DNA of 37,390 bases from positions 1 to 37,390 of the forward strand of contig VGTK01000040.1 of NCBI GenBank assembly GCA_016874715.1, given 5' to 3'. Shown piece by piece: positions 30,812 through 37,390 of the stretch. The translations under genes and the position numbers were made by a program. The notes beneath the pieces are model-generated. The model saw only the letters and a list, made by a program, of their open reading frames with translations. It was not told the DNA's origin and did not search any database. This stretch comes from Deltaproteobacteria bacterium. GTDB taxonomy: Bacteria; Desulfobacterota; Binatia; UBA12015. Each line of letters starts with the position of its first letter. Position 1 is the first letter of the stretch.

Positions 30812-31294
30812 ATGAAGCTGGCGACGGCCTCGCCCACGTCCGCACCGCTCCCCAACGGTGTCGACGCTTCCTCCTTGGGCGTCTCCCCATCCGACCTCGT
30901 GGACGGGGAGACGCCTCTTCTCTCCACGGGAGTTCCAACCACGGAAAGCGTCGGCGAACTCGCGCTGATGCGCGCGGTGCTCGTCGACGCCATCACCTGC
31001 CTCTCGGGTCGCGGCATCAAGCCGAGCCACCGCGCCCGCGTGGCGATGCAGGCGCGCGCCTGGATCGCGCGCCGCGGCCGCGAGTCGCTGTTCGCTTTCG
31101 ACTCGATCTGCGATGCCCTCGATCTCGACGGCGAGAAGCTCCGCTGCATGCTGCTCGCACCCAGGTCTTCCAAAAGCACTGGACGCCAGGATCGCGCCGT
31201 GGAGAGCTTTTGTATGACCTTCGCCCCGGCTTCGCCGACCGCGAAGGAACGCAGGCGCTCCGGGCGCGTCGAGCTGACGGTGAACGTCGCCTGA
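30812..31294 (+). CDS. conserved hypothetical protein, helical
   Basis: This 160-residue protein starts at ATG 30812. The N-terminal ~50 residues (MKLATASPTSAPLPNGVD..) look unstructured. The core (about 50-110) has LALMRAVLVDAITCLSGRG, RARVAMQARAWIARRGR and LFAFDSICDALDLDGEKLR. The pattern of two helices followed by 'FxFxxICxALxLDxxxLR' recurs in small proteins I recall from delta-type bacteria, of unknown function and possibly nucleic-acid binding. The tail is basic. A start at ATG 30968 would keep only the conserved core. An 11-bp inverted repeat (30878-30888/30905-30915) lies in the N-terminal coding part. Confidence 0.72.
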   Translation: MKLATASPTSAPLPNGVDASSLGVSPSDLVDGETPLLSTGVPTTESVGELALMRAVLVDAITCLSGRGIKPSHRARVAMQARAWIARRGRESLFAFDSICDALDLDGEKLRCMLLAPRSSKSTGRQDRAVESFCMTFAPASPTAKERRRSGRVELTVNVA

Positions 31295-31367
31295 GGCCGT
31301 GGTGTGGCCCGCCCTGGCAGACACCTTCGCCCGGGAGTGGAGATCCGACGAGCCGTCGTGCAATGAT

Positions 31368-31386
31368 CCGGCCGCCGTTCGGCCGG
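31368..31386 (+). terminator. short hairpin upstream of the histidine kinase gene
   Basis: CCGGCCG (31368-31374) and CGGCCGG (31380-31386) form a 7-bp stem with a five-base loop, 38 bases before the kinase ATG. There is no T-run. It may end transcription of the upstream gene or fold in the kinase mRNA leader. Confidence 0.35.
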
Positions 31387-31424
31387 CTCACCGCACCGGA
31401 CTGCGGCTGCCCCGGATCCCAGGC

Positions 31425-32902
31425 ATGAAGCTCGCCCTTAAGATCACCCTCGCGCTGACGGCGACGATCTTCGTCGTCATGGCGGTCTACGCGCTTTACC
31501 TGCAAAGCCGCCATATGGTCCTGTTCGAGGGCGACCTGCGGGGCAGCGCGACGCGCGGCGCCGCCGTGCGCCTGATGATCCAGGACATCTGGCGTGCCGA
31601 CGGGCCTGCGCGCGCGAGAGAGATCGTCGAGCGCGTCGCCGACATGCTCGAGGACGTCCAGGTCCGCTGGATCGACCTCGCCGCGAAGCCCGGACAGGAG
31701 GGCTACGTCGAGCTCGAGGCGCGCGACCGGCAGGCGCTCGAAGCGGGCGCCGTGATCACGGCCCTCGTGGGCCCGCACGGCCCCGACCCGATGCGCCTCA
31801 CGTACATCCCGATGGAGCCGGGCAATCCGGCGGCGCTCGAGATCGTGCGCCACCTGCAGCGCGAGGTGTCGTTCGTGCGCACGTCGCAGGCGGCGATCTT
31901 CGTGACGACCTTCGCCGTCGTCGTCGCCTGCTCGCTGATCGCGCTCTTCCTCGGTTACTGGTTCGTCGGCCGTCCCGTGGAGCTGCTGCGCGACCGCGCG
32001 CGCCGCGCCGGCGACGGCGACTTCGCCGGCCGCCTGCAGCTGGAGCAGCGCGACGAGATGGGCGAGCTCGCCGCCGAGATCGACGAGATGTGCATCAAGA
32101 TCGCCGAGACCAACGCGCGCCTCGCGGCCGAGACCGAGGCCAAGCTCGCGGCGCTCGAACGCATGCGGCACGCCGAGCGCCTCGCCAGCGTCGGCCGCTT
32201 CGCGTCCGGCATCGCGCACGAGCTCGGCACGCCGCTGAACGTCGTGTCGGCGCGCGCCAAGATGATCGGCTCGGACCTGCAGGAGCCGCCGCAGACGCGC
32301 GCCCACGCGCGCGTGATCGGCGAGCAGGCGTCGCGCATGACCGACATGATACGTCAGCTGCTCGACCTGTCGCGCCGGCGCAGCACGCGCATGGGTGCGG
32401 TGAACGTCGCGCAGTGCGTGCGCACCGCGGCCGAGATGCTGAGCCCGGTCGCGTCGTCGCGCAGCGTCACGATCGACGTGAAGGCACCGCCGACGCCGCT
32501 GATCGTCCGCCTCGACCCTGGCGAGGCGCAGCAGGTGGTCACCAACGTCATCCTGAACGCCGTGCAGGCGAGCCACGAGGGCGGCCGCGTGCGGGTGAGC
32601 GTCGACGAGCGCCAGGCCGCTCAACCCTCGGTGCGTGGCGACGGCGACGGCCGCTACGTTCACATCCTGATCGCCGACGAGGGCGAGGGCATCGCCGCCG
32701 AGGACCTGCCGCACGTCTTCGAGCCCTTCTACACTACCAAGGGGCCCGGCGAGGGGACCGGCCTCGGGCTCGCGATCGCCGAGGGCATCGTGCAGGATGC
32801 CGGCGGATGGATCGAGGTGCGCAGCGAACGCGGCCGGGGAACCGAGATGGCGATCCACCTGCCTCCGGCGCAGGGGACGCAGGTGGTGCAGGCGGACTCC
32901 GC

Positions 32903-32906
<4 letters not shown>
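31425..32906 (+). CDS. membrane-bound sensor histidine kinase
   Basis: This 493-residue kinase has a first membrane segment (about 4-26, LKITLALTATIFVVMAVYAL), a periplasmic sensor region (about 27-155) and a second membrane segment (TFAVVVACSLIALFLGYWF). A HAMP domain follows (GRPVELLRDRARRAGDGDF.. RDEMGELAAEID), then a coiled linker and the DHp domain with phospho-acceptor His265 in GIAHELGTPLN. The ATPase domain has N-box QQVVTNVILNAVQAS, G1 ADEGEGI, F-box VFEPFYTTK and G2 GEGTGLGLAI. It is complete, and its stop overlaps the GTG of the NtrC-like regulator, marking a cognate pair. The signal is unknown; a simple HAMP kinase of this type often senses envelope or metal stress. Confidence 0.95.
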
Positions 32907-34285
<1,379 letters not shown>

Positions 34286-34319
34286 AGTTGCGACGCTGGC
34301 GGAAGGAACGGTGGCTGCG

Positions 34320-36005
34320 ATGCTGGATCTGATCCTCCGAGGTGGCACGGTCGTCGACGGCACGGGCGGCGTGCCCTTCACCGCCGACGTCGGCGTGTCG
34401 TGCGGGCGGATCGCGGCGATCGAGAGGTCCGGCCGGCTCGGCGAGGCCGCGCGCCGCACGATCGAAGCCGACGGGCTGCTCGTCACGCCGGGCTTCGTCG
34501 ACGTGCACGCGCACTACGACGGCCAGGCGACCTGGGATCGGCGCCTCGCGCCCTCCTCGTGGCACGGCGTGACGACGGTGGTGATGGGAAATTGCGGCGT
34601 CGGCTTCGCGCCCGTCCGCGCGCGCGATCGCGAAACGCTGATCCAGCTCATGGAGGGCGTGGAGGACATCCCGGGCGCGGCGCTGCACGAGGGGATCTCC
34701 TGGGAGTGGGAGAGCTTCGCCGACTACCTCGGAGCGCTCGAGCGGGTGCCGCGCGACATCGACGTCTGCGCCCTCGTACCGCACGGGGCGGTGCGCCTCT
34801 ACGTGATGGGCGCGCGCGGTGCCGACCGCGCGCCGGCCACCGAGGAGGAGATCCGCGAGATGGGCCGGCTGGTGCGCGAAGCGGTCGCCGCCGGTGCCTT
34901 CGGCTTCTCCACCTCGCGGACGCTCAACCACCGCACGAGCACCGGGGCTCCGACGCCGACGCTCGGCGCGGCCGCGGCGGAGCTCCACGGGATCGTGGCC
35001 GAGATGCGGCGCGCGGGGCGCGGCGCCTTCGAGGTGGTGTCGGACTTCGAGGACGTCGCGGCGGAGTTTGCGACCTTCCGTGCGATCGCGGCGGACACGG
35101 GCGCCCGTACCTTCGTCTCGCTGAACCAGAACAAGCGCGGCGGCTATCGGACGGTGCTGGATCTCGTGGCGCGCGCCGCCTCCGACGGGGTTCCGATGAC
35201 CGCGCAGGTCGCCGTCCGGGGAATCGGCGTGCTGCTCGGGGTGGAGGGAACGGTCAGCCCCTTCGTGCTCAATCCCGAATGGTGCCGCGTCCCGGCGAGC
35301 GCGGCCGCGCGCGTCGCGGCGCTCTCCGAACCCGCGTTCCGCCAGCGACTCGCGGAAGCGGCGGAGGAGCCGAGGCATCGCTTCGGCTCCTACGACCGCT
35401 ACTATCCAGTTGGCGACGAGCCCGACTACGAGCCGCCGCCGGAGCGCAGCATCGCAGCGCTCGCCGCGGCATCCGGCCGTCATCCCGTCGACGTGCTCTG
35501 CGACCTGCTGCTCGCGGACGGCGGGCGCGGCCTCGTCTACTATCCGATCTTCAACTACGAGGACGGCAACCTCGAAGCACAGCGCGAGCTGCTCGAGCAT
35601 CCCGCCACGATCGTCGGCCTCGCCGACGGTGGTGCGCACGTCGGTACGATCTGTGACGCGAGCTTCCCGACGACGATGCTCACGCACTGGGTGCGGGATC
35701 GCCGCCGCGGCCCGCGCTTCGATCTCGCCTGGGCGGTGAAGGCGATGACCGCCGATACCGCCGGCGCCTACGGCCTCACCGACCGCGGCCGCCTCGCTCC
35801 GGGACTCCGCGCGGACGTCAACCTGATCGATCTCGCGAATCTGCGCGTGGGCCGGCCGGAAATGGTCGCGGACCTCCCCGCCGGCGGACGCCGCTTCGTG
35901 CAGCGCCCGCGCGGCTACGTCGCGACTCTGGTGAACGGCGTCGTGACCTACGAGTCGGGCGAGCCGACGGGAGAGCTCTCAGGTCGGCTGGTTCGATCCG
36001 CTTGA
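34320..36005 (+). CDS. N-acyl-D-amino-acid deacylase / D-aminoacylase family amidohydrolase
   Basis: This 561-residue metal-dependent hydrolase starts [17 protein letters not shown]. It has the HxH metal site in [15 protein letters not shown] (His63, His65), the Cys ligand in [14 protein letters not shown] (Cys92), and the late Asp in [18 protein letters not shown]. The C-terminal small beta domain ends [19 protein letters not shown]. The length suits the long form of amidohydrolase_3 proteins, which deacylate N-acyl-D-amino acids or related compounds. No signal peptide is seen, so it is cytoplasmic. A GTG nine bases upstream (34311) sits closer to the GGAAGGA ribosome-binding site and is an alternative start. 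It follows the two-component genes by 34 bases and could be co-transcribed. Confidence 0.92.
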   Translation: MLDLILRGGTVVDGTGGVPFTADVGVSCGRIAAIERSGRLGEAARRTIEADGLLVTPGFVDVHAHYDGQATWDRRLAPSSWHGVTTVVMGNCGVGFAPVRARDRETLIQLMEGVEDIPGAALHEGISWEWESFADYLGALERVPRDIDVCALVPHGAVRLYVMGARGADRAPATEEEIREMGRLVREAVAAGAFGFSTSRTLNHRTSTGAPTPTLGAAAAELHGIVAEMRRAGRGAFEVVSDFEDVAAEFATFRAIAADTGARTFVSLNQNKRGGYRTVLDLVARAASDGVPMTAQVAVRGIGVLLGVEGTVSPFVLNPEWCRVPASAAARVAALSEPAFRQRLAEAAEEPRHRFGSYDRYYPVGDEPDYEPPPERSIAALAAASGRHPVDVLCDLLLADGGRGLVYYPIFNYEDGNLEAQRELLEHPATIVGLADGGAHVGTICDASFPTTMLTHWVRDRRRGPRFDLAWAVKAMTADTAGAYGLTDRGRLAPGLRADVNLIDLANLRVGRPEMVADLPAGGRRFVQRPRGYVATLVNGVVTYESGEPTGELSGRLVRSA

Positions 36006-36517
36006 CGGAGCGGATGCTCCGCGGAGCGGCGCTTCTCAGGGACCCTCCCGGGCGATCGCCGCGAAGCGGTCCAGCGGTGCGGCGATGCGCGGGCCGTGCC
36101 AGAAGAGCTGGGTCCCGTCGCAGACGTCGATGCGGCCGGCGCGCGCGGCCCGCGTCGACGCGAGGGGTCCGGCCGAAGGTCGCGCGCGTCTGCTTCGTCG
36201 AAGCGCCCTTCCGACGGGTCAAGGCGGTCCCGGAAGGACCTCCTTCAGGTGAGCGCGCCCCGCGCACGCACGGCTCGCGGCTGTCCGCTTCGTACGCCTG
36301 GCGGAGATCGGGGGTCGGCTCTAGCGCTTCCATAGCCTCGATTCGACTCGATCCCTCTGGCCCTGGGGGAAGATCGGGCATCCAGGCGGGAGTCTGAAGC
36401 TCGCAGGTGCACAGAGCACCAATCTTGCTTTGGCTCTTCGGGGGTTCGTGTGGGCGGACACCGACCGGGATCGCCGCTGCCGGCGGCGATTTTGGGCGCG
36501 TGCGTGCACGGATCTGG
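36006..36517 (-). other. 512-bp stretch with a short ORF fragment at 36036-36138
   Basis: On the minus strand GRIDVCDGTQLFWHGPRIAA followed by PLDRFAAIAREGP and a stop (36036-36038) reads like the C-terminal end of a protein. Upstream the same protein is not continued; another frame (MEALEPTPDLRQAYEADSRE, from about 36332) may be a displaced part of it. This suggests a small decayed gene. I recognise no family. Apart from this I see no gene, tRNA or clear terminator here. Confidence 0.3.
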
Positions 36518-37390
36518 TCACCAGTCGCGCGCCGTGGCGAGGTCCGCTGCGCCGAGCAGCGCCTGCACCGCGAGGTGGGCGTCGAGCGGCGTGCCGTCCC
36601 AGCGCGGCAAGGCCGTCGTCGCGTCGATCGCGAGGCCGCGCGCCGCGTGCGCCGCGCGCAGTGCGGCGAGTGCGTCCGGGGCTGCGGCGGCACCCGTGGC
36701 GCCGCTTGAGCCGCCAGCGCCGCCAGGGTGCGAGTCGTTGCCGAGCGGTGAGCGCAGCGGCTCGTCCGCGAGCGGCACGGGCTGACCGTCGCGACGGAAG
36801 AAGCGCGGGGCGCCGTCGCGCGCGATCAGCACGCGGTAGCCGTGCTCGTGCACGAAGCGGTGGTGCCTGCGGCAGAGCGACAGCGTGTTCGAGAGGGTGG
36901 TCGCGCCGCCGTCGATCCAGGGGACGACGTGGTGCGCGTCGGTGATGCGATTCGTGCAGCCGGGGAAGCGGCAGCCGTCGTCGCGCAGGCGAAGCGCGCG
37001 GCGCAGCCGGGGCGAGATGCGGCGCGTGCGGCGGGACGGGAGGCGCGCTGCGCCGGATGCCTCGCGAGCGGTGGCGTGAGCGTCGCGCGTGCCGTCCGTG
37101 TCGCGAGCGTCGCCTCGAGCGTCGCTGGCGCCGTCCGTGTCACGGGCGGCGGCGACGACCGCGGCGCTGGGGCGCGTCTCGTCGACGAACGCGGCGCCGG
37201 CGTGGGTGTCGTCGACGAGCACGACGGTTGCATCGCAGGCGAGACGCCGCACGGTCGCGAGCGCGAGCGGCGTACCGTCGGCGAGCGTGGCGTGCGGTGC
37301 GAGCTCCGCTGCGCCGGGGGCGTGCGGGTCGTCGCGTCGGTCGTGCGTGCCCTCTGCGCCCGCCGCGAGCGCGGCGCGGTCGACGTGCAC
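36518..37390 (-). CDS. HNH endonuclease, DUF222-type (partial at the right edge)
   Basis: The visible 290 residues lack the N-terminal (DUF222-like) part, which lies beyond the edge. The HNH domain has LRDDGCRFPGCTNR, DAHHVVPWIDGG and NTLSLCRRHHRFVHEHGY, with the Cys-x4-Cys and the later Cys-x2-His-x3-His giving the structural metal site and the HH the catalytic site. Before it lies a low-complexity Asp/Ala/Arg region with repeated DTDG.. DARD steps encoded by imperfect repeats (37070-37150). Such genes occur in many copies in high-GC genomes and may derive from mobile elements. Their targets are unknown. The C-terminal tail contains the conserved ALPRWDGTPLD.. segment. Confidence 0.9.
   Translation of the reverse strand: MHVDRAALAAGAEGTHDRRDDPHAPGAAELAPHATLADGTPLALATVRRLACDATVVLVDDTHAGAAFVDETRPSAAVVAAARDTDGASDARGDARDTDGTRDAHATAREASGAARLPSRRTRRISPRLRRALRLRDDGCRFPGCTNRITDAHHVVPWIDGGATTLSNTLSLCRRHHRFVHEHGYRVLIARDGAPRFFRRDGQPVPLADEPLRSPLGNDSHPGGAGGSSGATGAAAAPDALAALRAAHAARGLAIDATTALPRWDGTPLDAHLAVQALLGAADLATARDW

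Noticed and set aside
31315..31330. TGGCAGACACCTTCGC as a sigma54 promoter before the kinase gene
   Set aside because: The GG and GC elements are one base too far apart and the -12 element reads TTCGC rather than TTGC.

Overview
The window is very GC-rich bacterial DNA (roughly 70% G+C by eye) and densely coding. It carries Gram-negative lipoprotein signal peptides, a PilT-type ATPase, an NtrC-type sigma54 activator with a cognate histidine kinase, a standalone-type ABC-2 exporter, sulfatases, an S45 acylase and a DUF222/HNH-type gene. Together these suggest a soil or freshwater member of the former Deltaproteobacteria (Myxococcota, Desulfobacterota or 'Candidatus Binatia' type). That placement is an inference from gene content; no rRNA or tRNA gene was found in the window.

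Layout. 1-490: the start of a secreted-protein gene running off the left edge, plus two decayed fragments that resemble toxin-antitoxin pieces. 492-4660: a DedA/VTT membrane protein, TrmO (tRNA A37 methylation), a GT-C glycosyltransferase and a lipoprotein alpha/beta hydrolase whose 3' end is tandemly duplicated. 4661-7922: a small secreted protein followed by Cys-rich debris, then an S45 penicillin/acyl-homoserine-lactone-type acylase with a striking 5' hairpin. 8006-8702: a VapBC-like RHH/PIN toxin-antitoxin pair with a palindromic operator. 8769-13529: a META-domain lipoprotein, acyl-CoA thioesterase II, a TauD-like dioxygenase, a 31-bp tandem repeat and a second lipoprotein hydrolase. 13576-22244: three sulfatases (one frameshifted, two head-to-head with missing N-termini), a fused Tgt-MnmD-like tRNA wobble-base enzyme, a GreA-like protein and a large lipoprotein. 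22245-27215: a PilT-like ATPase diverging from an operon of ABC ATPase, ABC-2 permease and dienelactone hydrolase. 27319-31294: a YfhO-like membrane protein, a small membrane protein, a small secreted protein and a conserved hypothetical. Three single-base frameshifts in G5/C5 tracts lie here. 31425-36005: a histidine kinase and NtrC-like regulator (overlapping) and an N-acyl-D-amino-acid deacylase. 36006-37390: a non-coding stretch with one fragment, and an HNH endonuclease running off the right edge.

Functional themes. Many products are exported hydrolases: two PAF-acetylhydrolase-like lipoproteins, the S45 acylase and three sulfatases. This fits a scavenger that degrades lipids, amides and sulfated compounds outside the cytoplasm. 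Two unrelated loci modify tRNA anticodon-loop positions (TrmO at A37; Tgt-MnmD at position 34). The most unusual protein is the Tgt-MnmD fusion. The most unusual DNA features are the head-to-head sulfatase junction, the homopolymer-linked frameshifts, the hairpin against the acylase ribosome-binding site and the tandem repeats that include gene 3' ends. No clearly new multi-gene system could be demonstrated from sequence alone.
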